Below are positions 26,492 to 34,357 of a stretch of 49,442 nt of DNA, piece by piece. The DNA lies in assembly GCA_902776935.1 (NCBI GenBank), contig CACYRS010000023.1, forward strand, positions 1-49,442, given 5' to 3'. How positions within the stretch are numbered: position 1 is the first letter of the stretch; every line of letters starts with the position of its first letter. The notes under the pieces were generated by a model that searched no databases, had not been told where the DNA came from, and saw only the letters and a list, made by a program, of their open reading frames with translations. The position numbers were made by a program, and so were the translations under genes. Source of the stretch: an uncultured Prevotellaceae bacterium (GTDB lineage: Bacteria > Bacteroidota > Bacteroidia > Bacteroidales > Bacteroidaceae).

Positions 26492-27283
26492 ATGACAATG
26501 AATCGATACGCTTTATTTTTTGATATTGACGGAACGCTTGTTAGTTTTAAGACTCACGAGATACCGCCTTCCACGATTTTAGCACTAACTCAGGCCAAGG
26601 CCAATGGTCATAAGGTGTTTATTGCCACAGGCCGTCCACCGCTGATTATCACCAATTTGGGTGCTATAGAGCATCTTATCGATGGATATGTCACCATCAA
26701 TGGTGCCCTATGCTTTGTAGGCAACGAGATAGTAAGTTGTAAGGATATCCCTTATGATGCAGCTCGTCTAGTGGTTGACGATGCCCAGGAGAAGGATTAT
26801 GGCGTGATTGTTGTAGGCGAGAAGGATGTGGCTGTGCTCGACCCTCATAGTGAGGTCGACAGGATATTCCGTCAGGAGATTGCAGTCGAGAATCTGGATC
26901 AGGTCAAGCCTTTGGAGCATGTCATGCAGCAGCGTATCCTCCAGCTTACGCCATTCTTCTCAGCCGATTATGAGCGCGAGTTGATGGCTCGCATTCCAAG
27001 TTGCACTTCAGGACGCTGGCATCCTGCTTTTACGGATATTACGGCACAAGGTGCAGACAAAGGTGAGGGCATGCTGATTATGGCAAAGCATTTCGGGCTC
27101 AATCCGCAATACACTATGGCTTTTGGCGATGGTGGCAATGATGCTTCGATGATTCGTACGGCAGGTATTGGTGTGGCAATGGGTAATGCCCTTGACTCAT
27201 TAAAAAAAGAGGCTGCCTTTACGACAACCTCTGTCGATGATGACGGAATCTTAAACGCTCTCCGTCATTTCAAACTTGTGTAA
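26492..27283 (+). CDS. Cof-type HAD phosphatase
   Basis: A 263-residue HAD hydrolase of the Cof/IIB class. Motif I is FFDIDGTLV (Asp nucleophile near 11), followed by ATGRPP (motif II) and FGDGGNDASMI (motif IV) with the usual GVAMGNA near the end. Substrate is likely a small sugar phosphate or flavin-type phosphate but cannot be told from sequence. ATGs at 26492 and 26498 are both possible starts. Confidence 0.93.
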   Translation: MTMNRYALFFDIDGTLVSFKTHEIPPSTILALTQAKANGHKVFIATGRPPLIITNLGAIEHLIDGYVTINGALCFVGNEIVSCKDIPYDAARLVVDDAQEKDYGVIVVGEKDVAVLDPHSEVDRIFRQEIAVENLDQVKPLEHVMQQRILQLTPFFSADYERELMARIPSCTSGRWHPAFTDITAQGADKGEGMLIMAKHFGLNPQYTMAFGDGGNDASMIRTAGIGVAMGNALDSLKKEAAFTTTSVDDDGILNALRHFKLV

Positions 27284-27348
27284 TTTATTTCTTTCGTGTC
27301 CATGTCTGAGTCTCGTAGAACATGGCGATGTATTAATTTTCTTCTCTA

Positions 27349-28536
27349 TTACCCATCGATGATAACGGTAGGGGTATCGTGATACCGGCCTACAACGAGG
27401 ATGGTCTTTTTTGTCTTGTAGCGATATAGACCTGACAGGGTGGTTACTATTAATTCGTAGCTGCGGCCTATCTCTAACTGGTCGAGGGTGAGCAGAGTAT
27501 TATAGTCTGGTGCATCCTTCGGTTTGAACTCATAGAACACACTATCAGGTATGAGCACCGTCTGCGGGTCATCGAGATTAAGGGCTGTAGAGAACGTTCC
27601 TTCTGGCGAACTGATGCCTGTAAACACGAAATGCACCTTACTGCCGCAATATGTGCGCAGCAACTCAAATTCAGCACTAAGACGATCGACGTCGTAAACT
27701 ATTATGCAGTGAAGTCCGTGCCACAGCTGCTCCACCATCTGTGTTCCGATATGGTGGGCCTCCATGATCTCACGAATAGCATGAGCCCTTTCCGGGTCGG
27801 GCTTGATGAATGGATTTCCACGCTCAATGTCATCAGCCAGAGTGGGCCAGTGTTTCTCAACATATCTGAGCATCTCTATAAGATTGTCATAACGGTCGCA
27901 TATGGCAAGTGATATGTGTTCCTGCCTGAGGGCAAAGAGCGACTGCATATAGAGAATATCGTTACGCTGTGGATAGTTGGTAACCTCAACTGGTATTACA
28001 TATACCTGATCGTTGTCGAACTCCCGCTTTACAAGCAGTCGGCCAAGCATGTTTCCGATGGTTATCCCAGAGGGCAGACGTTCCACGCTGTTGTCTACCA
28101 GATTAAGGGTCATTCCCTCAGTGAGGAATCCATGATTACCAGCGATGTAGAATCCTGAGCAGAAGCTGTAGTCATAATTGACCTGCACACCCCATCTTGA
28201 CTGAGGCATCTTCCTGAATCCATCCAAAATAGATAAATGCTCTGTAAGATAGGTCGTCAGGATATTTTTCTCGCCATCGGCTATTCGTTCGAAATACGAT
28301 GTATAGTCTTCATAGTCTGTCAGAGGGATATAACGTTTGAATTCATCCACGCTATAGATGTTTCTGAAGCCGTGCTTGCTTCCATATTCCGTCCTGGCAT
28401 TCTCGCGCAAGAGCCTCATAACGAAATCTTCCTGACTTCGCATCGGATTGTATGTGATATCATCAAGCCTGTTTCTTACATTCAGGCCGTCAGTCCAGCG
28501 CGCCTCGTTTACTATCTTGATTACCCTCTCGTCCAT
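27349..28536 (-). CDS. Degenerate, truncated GH3/acyl-adenylase-like protein
   Basis: A 395-residue protein whose N-terminal half follows the GH3 auxin-responsive family (ENARTEYGSKHGF, then FKRYIPLTDYEDYTSYFER and ADGEKNILT). Compared with the intact 497-residue paralogue at 45281-46774 it lacks the SSGTT phosphate-binding loop. It has RYKTKKTI where the paralogue has RYEIGDTI, and it ends before the ISGRTKHFINAFGEE region, so the C-terminal lid is missing. It is therefore unlikely to adenylate carboxylates. It starts 6 bp after the LD-carboxypeptidase-like gene, which is also missing catalytic residues, and probably shares its transcript. No frameshifted continuation was found after the stop. 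Confidence 0.75.
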   Translation of the reverse strand: MDERVIKIVNEARWTDGLNVRNRLDDITYNPMRSQEDFVMRLLRENARTEYGSKHGFRNIYSVDEFKRYIPLTDYEDYTSYFERIADGEKNILTTYLTEHLSILDGFRKMPQSRWGVQVNYDYSFCSGFYIAGNHGFLTEGMTLNLVDNSVERLPSGITIGNMLGRLLVKREFDNDQVYVIPVEVTNYPQRNDILYMQSLFALRQEHISLAICDRYDNLIEMLRYVEKHWPTLADDIERGNPFIKPDPERAHAIREIMEAHHIGTQMVEQLWHGLHCIIVYDVDRLSAEFELLRTYCGSKVHFVFTGISSPEGTFSTALNLDDPQTVLIPDSVFYEFKPKDAPDYNTLLTLDQLEIGRSYELIVTTLSGLYRYKTKKTILVVGRYHDTPTVIIDG

Positions 28537-28542
28537 ATAGCG

Positions 28543-29523
28543 TTATTCTTCTTTTTCCCTCACTATTTGAGATTTATCTATGTTTACCTCATAAGGTTCC
28601 ATATTTCCCTTGATGTTGTAAGTAAGTACAACCTTGTCTAATGAGACATCAAGCGAACATGGTGCTCCTTCAATCAGGGGGATACAACTGTTGCTACCAA
28701 CCGGAAAACCACAGCATACAGGAATATCATAGTCATGAAGATGAGCAATCAGCATCTGTTCCACGCTGCCATACTGAAGATCGTACTTGATGGAGTTGAA
28801 CGTGCCGAAAATGATACCCTTTAATCTTTCAAAGTCATACTGCAAACGCAGCATATAAAACAATCGGTCAATATCGTGCAGCGACTCTTCAACCTCTTCG
28901 ATAAAGAGGATGATATCATGTTTGCATGCGAGATGTATCTTCGTTCCTGCTACAGTAGAATAGCTTGACAGGTTGCCTCCTACGAGGATACCCTCCGCAT
29001 GCCCCACTCTATTATATGCATTACCTTGAATCCTGTATTGAGGTATCGTTCCAAAGAGAATATTGCGGATGATAGAGGTGGCCGGCTCCTGGGCACTTGC
29101 TATCTGAAACGCCATAGGACCATGAATACACATCACACCAGCAAAGGCGATGGCATAGAGAAGCATTGTGATGTCGCCATGACCAACAAGCCACTTGGGG
29201 TGTTGCTGATAGTATTCCACTGGTATGCGGTTAAGCAGATGAATAGAACCGTATCCGCCTCGCGAGCAGATGACAGCCTTGATAGTATCGTCTTCGAGTG
29301 CCCATAGCAAGTCGGCAGCACGCTCATCGGCTGTTCCTGCGTAGGCATTTACATTAAGGTTATTTGTGTGTGGGCCTATTACTGGCTGCAAGCCCCAGCT
29401 TTTGATTACCTCTGCAGCCATCTGGAGTGCCTCTTGAGGCACCCAATATGCAGGAGAGATAAGAGCAACCTTATCTCCCGCCTTTAGATAGGGTGGTTGG
29501 ACAATCTTTTTACCTTGACTCAT
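28543..29523 (-). CDS. LD-carboxypeptidase (S66) homologue lacking Ser and His
   Basis: About 326 residues of the peptidase S66 fold, normally a cytoplasmic murein-tetrapeptide recycling enzyme. Family features include GDKVALISPAYW, ICSRGGYGS and LFIEEVEESLHDIDR, with the Glu of the triad kept. The nucleophile motif, normally G-[YF]-S-D-I-T, reads GHGDIT (near 113-118), so Ser is Gly. The late motif, normally PxGHxxxNxPLxxG, reads PVGSNSCIPLIEG, so His is Ser. Two of three catalytic residues are absent, making it a probable pseudoenzyme. Start ATG at 29523; the longer reading uses TTG at 29529. The -7 box is TATCTTTG at 29546-29553. Confidence 0.85.
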   Translation of the reverse strand: MSQGKKIVQPPYLKAGDKVALISPAYWVPQEALQMAAEVIKSWGLQPVIGPHTNNLNVNAYAGTADERAADLLWALEDDTIKAVICSRGGYGSIHLLNRIPVEYYQQHPKWLVGHGDITMLLYAIAFAGVMCIHGPMAFQIASAQEPATSIIRNILFGTIPQYRIQGNAYNRVGHAEGILVGGNLSSYSTVAGTKIHLACKHDIILFIEEVEESLHDIDRLFYMLRLQYDFERLKGIIFGTFNSIKYDLQYGSVEQMLIAHLHDYDIPVCCGFPVGSNSCIPLIEGAPCSLDVSLDKVVLTYNIKGNMEPYEVNIDKSQIVREKEE

Positions 29524-29545
29524 TAACAAACATAATTAATTCTTG

Positions 29546-29553
29546 CAAAGATA
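29546..29553 (-). promoter_or_regulatory. -7 box TATCTTTG of the S66-like operon
   Basis: Perfect TAnnTTTG match on the minus strand, about 22 bases before the ATG at 29523. An AT-rich tract lies upstream; no clear -33 box. Confidence 0.6.
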
Positions 29554-29610
29554 ATCATTTTTTAAATTATACCCTAAAATTTTTTGTTTTGCTACCGCAA
29601 TATTTGTTAT

Positions 29611-29638
29611 TTCTGAAACAACTTTGTAAATTCTGAAA
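29611..29638. repeat. Direct repeat TTCTGAAA, 20-bp spacing
   Basis: TTCTGAAA at 29611-29618 and 29631-29638, with TTTGTAAA directly before the second copy. A similar pair (TTCTGAAA 34232, TTCTGAGA 34261, also after TTTGTAAA) lies before the TPR-AraC gene. This 29524-29905 gap otherwise holds the S66 promoter and the remnant at 29672-29857. Confidence 0.35.
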
Positions 29639-29671
29639 CAGTGAACCAGCCGTAGCAAGAATCGTTTCGGA

Positions 29672-29857
29672 TTATTCCAACTTTCCTGCCAGTCGCATGC
29701 GCCCAGCGGATGACATTGTGGGAGCGGATATGCCGGCCGTTTTTACTATCTGCTGGTCGCCATCGATGTTGAACTGCAAGGTGGCTCCGTCTGCACGCAC
29801 GTCAATAGTAATATTAGCACCCATCACCAGCGGCAGGTTCACGTCGCCATGACCACC
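29672..29857 (-). pseudogene. C-terminal gene remnant, unidentified
   Basis: Sixty-one codons open from an in-frame TAG (29858-29860) to the stop at 29672. They have protein-like composition (VNLPLVMGANITIDVRADG, then LQFNIDGDQQIVK and GRMRLAGKLE) and higher GC than the surroundings. There is no start codon or promoter. It looks like the beta-rich end of a deleted secreted protein. I do not recognise the family. Confidence 0.5.
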
Positions 29858-29905
29858 CTAATAATATAGATTCATATGCAATATTTCGTTATTTGGCAAT
29901 CATCA

Positions 29906-30787
29906 TCACTTCGCGTACTCCAGGTCATAGGCTGAATGGGTGGTAATGCGCATTGCTGAGGTTTCGGCGGTGTAGTCCGTGATAATGGAAACCACACGGT
30001 CGCCTGCGGTGGTGTAGTCGTAGTAGTAAACTGAAGATCCAATGGTCATGGTCTTTACCAGATTTTTGCTGATGACAAAACCGTCGTTAAATCCACCCAC
30101 AGAGTAGATACCCGTCAATAAGAATATGTCATTATAGAAAGGATTGAGCAACTTGGTGTACTCGTAGGAATAGTTTACGGTGGCGTGGCTGCCATTATAC
30201 AGTTCTTTTTCGACAGTCTTGGATACGACGTTGTCTCCTTTCCACTCGTAGCTTGTAACCTCTTTTGCTGATGAAGTCGGGTTGGGCTCTTTCCCCTTGG
30301 TGAATTCATTGGTTTCCTCAGTCTTCACCAGCTTGTCACCGCTGTAAGAATAGGTGGTGTAGTAGATGTGGTCTATAGTGTCATCGTATGGCATGGTCTC
30401 TACCATTCGCGCAAGGCGCCCCTGGGCATCGTACTCATAAGCATAGTTGAGACGTGTTCTGTTCAGCCTGGCGTTAATGATGTGCTGATTGTCATCATAG
30501 GTCAGCACCCATGATCTTTCAGTGGTCTGTATGCTTTCCAAACGGTCACCCGTCCATTGAAGATCATAAAGCAGTGCACGTTCGTTAACTTTTTCATAGA
30601 GAGTCGTCCACTGGCCCGCCACATTGCTTTCCGCCTTAACCATACTCGAGGAATAGACCTTGCTGACCTTAGGCAGCGGTTTATTCTGAGGTGCCACAGG
30701 GTTGTCGTCGTTCGAACACGCTACAAACACACTTGAGCCGCAAATAGTCAGGATGGCGGCTAGCACCCAATTCATTACTCTTTTCAT
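29906..30787 (-). CDS. Lipoprotein with YD-like repeats
   Basis: A 293-residue lipoprotein (lipobox SVFVAC). The body is strand-rich with repeating units of the type YEYDAQGRLARMVET, TYSYSGDKLVKTEET and SYEWKGDNVVSK, like short YD/RHS-type repeats (DUF4595-like). Probably on the cell surface; no enzymatic motif. It has two candidate -7 boxes upstream and a palindrome shared with the AraC-regulator promoter at 32403, so it is a likely target of the neighbouring AraC proteins. Confidence 0.75.
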   Translation of the reverse strand: MKRVMNWVLAAILTICGSSVFVACSNDDNPVAPQNKPLPKVSKVYSSSMVKAESNVAGQWTTLYEKVNERALLYDLQWTGDRLESIQTTERSWVLTYDDNQHIINARLNRTRLNYAYEYDAQGRLARMVETMPYDDTIDHIYYTTYSYSGDKLVKTEETNEFTKGKEPNPTSSAKEVTSYEWKGDNVVSKTVEKELYNGSHATVNYSYEYTKLLNPFYNDIFLLTGIYSVGGFNDGFVISKNLVKTMTIGSSVYYYDYTTAGDRVVSIITDYTAETSAMRITTHSAYDLEYAK

Positions 30788-30824
30788 ACGCTCTATTGTA
30801 ATGCCGTTAGCAATAAATCAAAAA

Positions 30825-30832
30825 CAAAGATA
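30825..30832 (-). promoter_or_regulatory. Downstream -7 box TATCTTTG of the YD-lipoprotein gene
   Basis: Second TAnnTTTG match, 29 bases nearer the start codon than the palindrome-linked box at 30854-30861. Which of the two is used cannot be told. Confidence 0.4.
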
Positions 30833-30853
30833 GTTTTAGAACCGTTTCGTTTG

Positions 30854-30927
30854 CAAAGATAACAAAAAGAATCGGTATTCAGAAAAAAACAATGCACAAA
30901 TTTGGGCTATGTACCAAATGCGTGCAT
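30854..30927 (-). promoter_or_regulatory. Palindrome-plus-promoter unit before the YD-lipoprotein gene
   Basis: The palindrome 30892-30927 (right arm ACCAAATGCGTGCAT, left arm with 3 of 15 mismatches, 6-bp spacer) lies exactly 30 bp upstream of the -7 box TATCTTTG (30854-30861). It overlaps the stop codon of the 7TM-AraC gene by one base. The same unit, with a perfect palindrome and 31-bp gap, occurs at 32403-32477. Confidence 0.7.
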
Positions 30928-32012
30928 CATTGAAGCTTCATCCATGCCGTAACGGTCTGGCCATTGAAGAACTTGAAGGCGGCAGCGAAAGTGCTGTAGC
31001 TATTGAAGCCGCAATCATAAGCCAGCTGTTGGGCTGTGAAGGGTCGTAGTGACTCGACTGCCTCACGATAGATCTGCTCAAAATGCTCGATGCGCAGGCG
31101 GTTAATATAGGTATTGTATGTGATGCTCTGCTGAGCAAAATACTGGCTGACATAGGTACGATTGGTGCCAAGGGCCTCACTGAGCTGTGCCAATGTGAGG
31201 TCGTGCTGTAGGTAAAGTTTCGGCTCCTCACAGTATCTCTGGAGAAGTGCTCCGATATCTATTGTTGCGGGTTTATAGACATCATCCTCCTCGACATCAG
31301 GAGTGCTAGTTTCATCTGCTGACAACTTCTGCAACGTCTCCACTCGCCAGAGCAGGAAGCCGATAATGAGAATTGTGTTCACCTGCGACAGATACTCTCT
31401 GTACATCTCTCCCGGATTCGTAGAATAGACATCATAGACGATAAAGAGAACAACGGCAAACAGCAGACTCTGCCACACCTCCTTGTGATCCAGATCAGCA
31501 TAGTTCTCTTTCAGCCAGCGGTTGTATTGCACCAGTGCATATATATAATAGATGCCGAAAATGGCGACGATAACCACCTGGCAGTTGTGCATCAGGTCCA
31601 AGCCGTATTCGTTGTGAGTGGCTACTCCCATAGCGGCTCCCCCTATGACAAGCACTTGGGGTATGAACCATGGCCAAATAGGACGCGGGCGATCCTGTAA
31701 GATACGAAGTAGCAATGCCATCACAAGCGGTACCAGCATGATATGATCGAGCATTATGCAGATGATGTTACGTGTCAGACGGTCATCAGCCATCCAATAG
31801 GTACCTAACACATACCACCACACGTGGCTCATCGCCGACATAAAGAAGAAAACTGAAGTCCACCAGCGCAAAGCCCTCGGAGGAGTAACGTCGAAAACAA
31901 TGGCATTGCTGCTCCTCAACGACAGATAAAGACTCGCTACCAGAGCAAAAATAGTCACCCCACCATAAAGCATAAGAAAGAGGGTGTCCTGAATACTCTG
32001 ATACGCGTACAT
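30927..32012 (-). CDS. Seven-TM membrane protein with C-terminal AraC HTH
   Basis: A 361-residue protein. About seven membrane helices occupy residues 10-225 (such as LMLYGGVTIFALVASLYLSL, VFFFMSAMSHVWWYVLG, LLFAVVLFIVYDVY and TILIIGFLLW). A linker follows, then an AraC-type HTH at 255-361 (TLAQLSEALGTNRTYVSQYF, LAYDCGFNSYSTFAAAFKFF). It is a membrane-tethered transcription regulator that would have to act on DNA from the membrane. It starts 20 bp after the stand-alone HTH gene (stop 32033) and is probably cotranscribed with it. Confidence 0.88.
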   Translation of the reverse strand: MYAYQSIQDTLFLMLYGGVTIFALVASLYLSLRSSNAIVFDVTPPRALRWWTSVFFFMSAMSHVWWYVLGTYWMADDRLTRNIICIMLDHIMLVPLVMALLLRILQDRPRPIWPWFIPQVLVIGGAAMGVATHNEYGLDLMHNCQVVIVAIFGIYYIYALVQYNRWLKENYADLDHKEVWQSLLFAVVLFIVYDVYSTNPGEMYREYLSQVNTILIIGFLLWRVETLQKLSADETSTPDVEEDDVYKPATIDIGALLQRYCEEPKLYLQHDLTLAQLSEALGTNRTYVSQYFAQQSITYNTYINRLRIEHFEQIYREAVESLRPFTAQQLAYDCGFNSYSTFAAAFKFFNGQTVTAWMKLQ

Positions 32013-32032
32013 CTGTTAAAAAGGAATGGGGA

Positions 32033-32380
32033 TTAATCGTCGTCAATGGCTAGGCCGGCACGGTATTCTGCAGGTGTGATGCCGTAGCAACGTTTGAACT
32101 GTTCACGAAGGTTTGGAGCAGTAAAACCTACCTCACGGGCTATCTCTGTGATTTTCATCTCAGGGCGGTTGGTGAGCAAATCGTAGGCTATCTCCATACG
32201 GATGGAGTTGATATACTGGGGAAAAGACATTCCATCGGCAAAGGCATTCAGCTGGTCGTTCAGACGATGTCGGCCAATACCGAAACGCTCCATTATATCT
32301 TCACGCATAAGATTAACTTGTGCGTAGAGACGCTCTTCGCGGATAATTATGTCGATGGTCTTAAATAAGTCTTTATCCAT
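32033..32380 (-). CDS. Stand-alone AraC HTH protein
   Basis: About 115 residues consisting almost only of the DNA-binding domain: REDIMERFGIGRHRLNDQL, MSFPQYINSIRMEIAYDLL and EIAREVGFTAPNLREQFKR. It is closely similar to the C-terminal domain of the adjacent broken TPR-AraC gene (SFPQYINSIRLEEALHLL, AEVGFTPANLREQFKRK), so it looks like a tandem duplicate that lost the sensor part. Start ATG at 32380 chosen; the longer reading to 32467 runs through the promoter and palindrome. Confidence 0.8.
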   Translation of the reverse strand: MDKDLFKTIDIIIREERLYAQVNLMREDIMERFGIGRHRLNDQLNAFADGMSFPQYINSIRMEIAYDLLTNRPEMKITEIAREVGFTAPNLREQFKRCYGITPAEYRAGLAIDDD

Positions 32381-32402
32381 TGCCGGTTTATAATTTCGAC
32401 CA

Positions 32403-32477
32403 CAAAAGTACAAATAATATATTGGATTAGGAAGAAAATATATGCACGCATTTGGTCCGTATACCAAATGCGTGCAT
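32403..32477 (-). promoter_or_regulatory. Perfect 36-bp palindrome and promoter before the AraC HTH gene
   Basis: Arms ATGCACGCATTTGGT (32442-32456) and ACCAAATGCGTGCAT (32463-32477), 15/15 matched with spacer CCGTAT, end 31 bp upstream of the -7 box TACTTTTG (32403-32410). The -33 region carries no TTTG, suggesting activation from the palindrome. The layout equals that at 30854-30927. Confidence 0.75.
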
Positions 32478-32503
32478 CGAAAACGGGATAAAAGGATATT
32501 TCA

Positions 32504-34178
32504 TTACAAATTTTGGCGATATTCACCAGGTGTTACACCATATTTTCGCTTGAACTGTTCACGAAGGTTGGCAGGGGTGAAACCCACCTCAGCAGCGATG
32601 GCAGAGATAGTCTTTGTTGGTTCATCGCGAAGCAGATGGAGAGCCTCTTCCAATCGGATGGAGTTAATATATTGTGGGAAAGAGAGTCCGTCTGCATGTT
32701 CTGCCAACAGGTCATTAAGATTATGACGACTGATGCCGAATCGGTCGCAGACGTCCTGACGCTGCAGATTGACATTCTTATAAAGATGCTCATTACGTAT
32801 CTTCTGGTCGATATCATTGAAAATAGAGGGCTCAGACGAGCCGGCAGGAACAGGTTGAGCAGACTCTGGCATCTGCTGTTCATTTATCAGACGAACCAAA
32901 ACACGGTTTTTTTCGCTGACGATACGTTTCTGACGAAAAAAATAGACGGCAAAGGCCACAGCCAACAGGGCGATAGCGGCCACAGCCAGACTGATGATAT
33001 GTGAACGCTTGGCTTCGGCCTGTTTCTCCTGGATCTCGAGCTGCTGCTCCTGAGCGTGATAGCGGGCGGCATAGTCGTGGGCCTTGCCTTTAATGAGGCT
33101 GTCGCTGAGTATTTTCGAGAGGTCAGCGTTGCGAGTCTGGTAGTAGTAAGCTTCTGCGTAATTTTTCTTTTCACGTGCTGCGATAGCACGGGAACGGAGA
33201 ATGATGGCATAGTCCTCATTGAGCGTGTCGGCAGCCATGCGACGTTCTACTTCGTCGTAGGTGGCCAGTGCTTCGTCATACATGCCCAGCGCCATCTGCG
33301 TGGAGGCAATAAAGCGTCGGGCTGCAAAGGTCTTACCGTAGCCGCTGTTGTCATATAGCGACAGGTATTTCTTCGCCAGGCTTAGGTAACTACTTTCTTC
33401 GCCCTTCGGAGGGTTCTTGGTATGGCTATATGCTGTAGCCATAAAACCCCAGGCCTGGGCACGACTGAAGTCCAGATAGCGGTCACGGTCGCTGGGGTGC
33501 TCGCTCCAAGAGAGACGGTAGCTGTCTTCGGCATAGTCCTTGATATGACTCTCGAAGTGGTCCAAGCGATCGAGGATGCGTTGTCCCAATGGGATAACCT
33601 CGTTGTAGCGTTGCAGTCCGTTGAGCGCATTGATCTTACGCTTACAAGCAACGACAAAGGCATCCATGCGGTCGATGCTGCCAGGAATGCGTCATCAGAA
33701 AACCTACTTCGGCTTCGCTGCGCCAGCGTTCGGTCTCCAGCCCTTGTTTCTGACAGAGTTCGGCCTTCTGTGTGGCCCAATGCATATATTGCTCATAGTC
33801 GGTCTTGGCACGGCTGATGGCAATGAGCATGTCGAGGATGTTCTGCTGTTCTGTGGGCTCGTTGCGTACGGAGTCGTGGTTGAGCAATGCCTTGCAGATC
33901 AGGATGGCGGAATCCTGTCGCTGCTCCATGAGTGACTTACAGTAGATCTTGGCACGGATGAACTGCTCGCGATAGTCACTTATATTTCCTAGGACCTTGG
34001 CTGAGTCGAGCAGTTTAAGTGCACGTTCAGGATCGTTTACATATACAACTAATATCGTGTCCTGCTGAAAGGGCGTGTTACCCAAATGGGATATACGCTT
34101 TATAGAGGCCTTATCCTTGCAACCTACACAGGTTAGTAGCACGGATAATATAATAAAAAGGTGATAAACTTTTCTCAT
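32504..34178 (-). pseudogene. Membrane TPR sensor with AraC HTH, frameshifted
   Basis: Two overlapping frames together encode one protein of about 557 residues. The first part (34178 to about 33690) has a lipoprotein-like signal (LLTCVGCKDK) and TPR helices. The second (about 33690 to 32504) continues with TPR repeats (AQAWGFMATAYSHTK, SYGKT-like helices), a membrane segment (SLAVAAIALLAVAFAVYFF) and an AraC HTH. The first frame ends in unrelated residues after EVGFLMTH while the other resumes as GSIDRMDAFVVACK, so a single-base-type indel lies near 33680-33700. Periplasmic sensing with cytoplasmic DNA binding is the family pattern. Loss of function, sequencing error or phase variation are all possible. 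Confidence 0.8.
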
Positions 34179-34196
34179 AAAAGTACAATTTGCTGA

Positions 34197-34204
34197 CAAA
34201 GTTA
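34197..34204 (-). promoter_or_regulatory. -7 box TAACTTTG of the TPR-AraC gene
   Basis: TAnnTTTG match on the minus strand, 18 bases before the ATG at 34178. TTCTGAAA-type direct repeats lie 28 bases further upstream (34232-34268). Confidence 0.5.
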
Positions 34205-34318
34205 CTAATTGTTTCGCAGAAAATGTATTATTTCTGAAAGAAATAAATATTTTTTGTAAATTCTGAGAACGATTTGTATAATATGAAGGAGTCTGCAAAG
34301 AAAAAAAACTCTTTAATT

Positions 34319-34350
34319 CTTGCTGATATTGCTAAAAATGGTTACCTTTG
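34319..34350 (+). promoter_or_regulatory. Promoter of the SDR-cbiB operon
   Basis: CTTG (34319-34322), 20-base spacer, then TACCTTTG (34343-34350). The ATG of the SDR gene follows after only 7 bases, so the leader is very short or absent. Confidence 0.65.
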
Positions 34351-34357
34351 CATTGTT

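Noticed and set aside
34274-34357. Upstream extension of the SDR gene
   Set aside because: The consensus promoter (34319-34350) lies inside it, so the start at 34358 is preferred.
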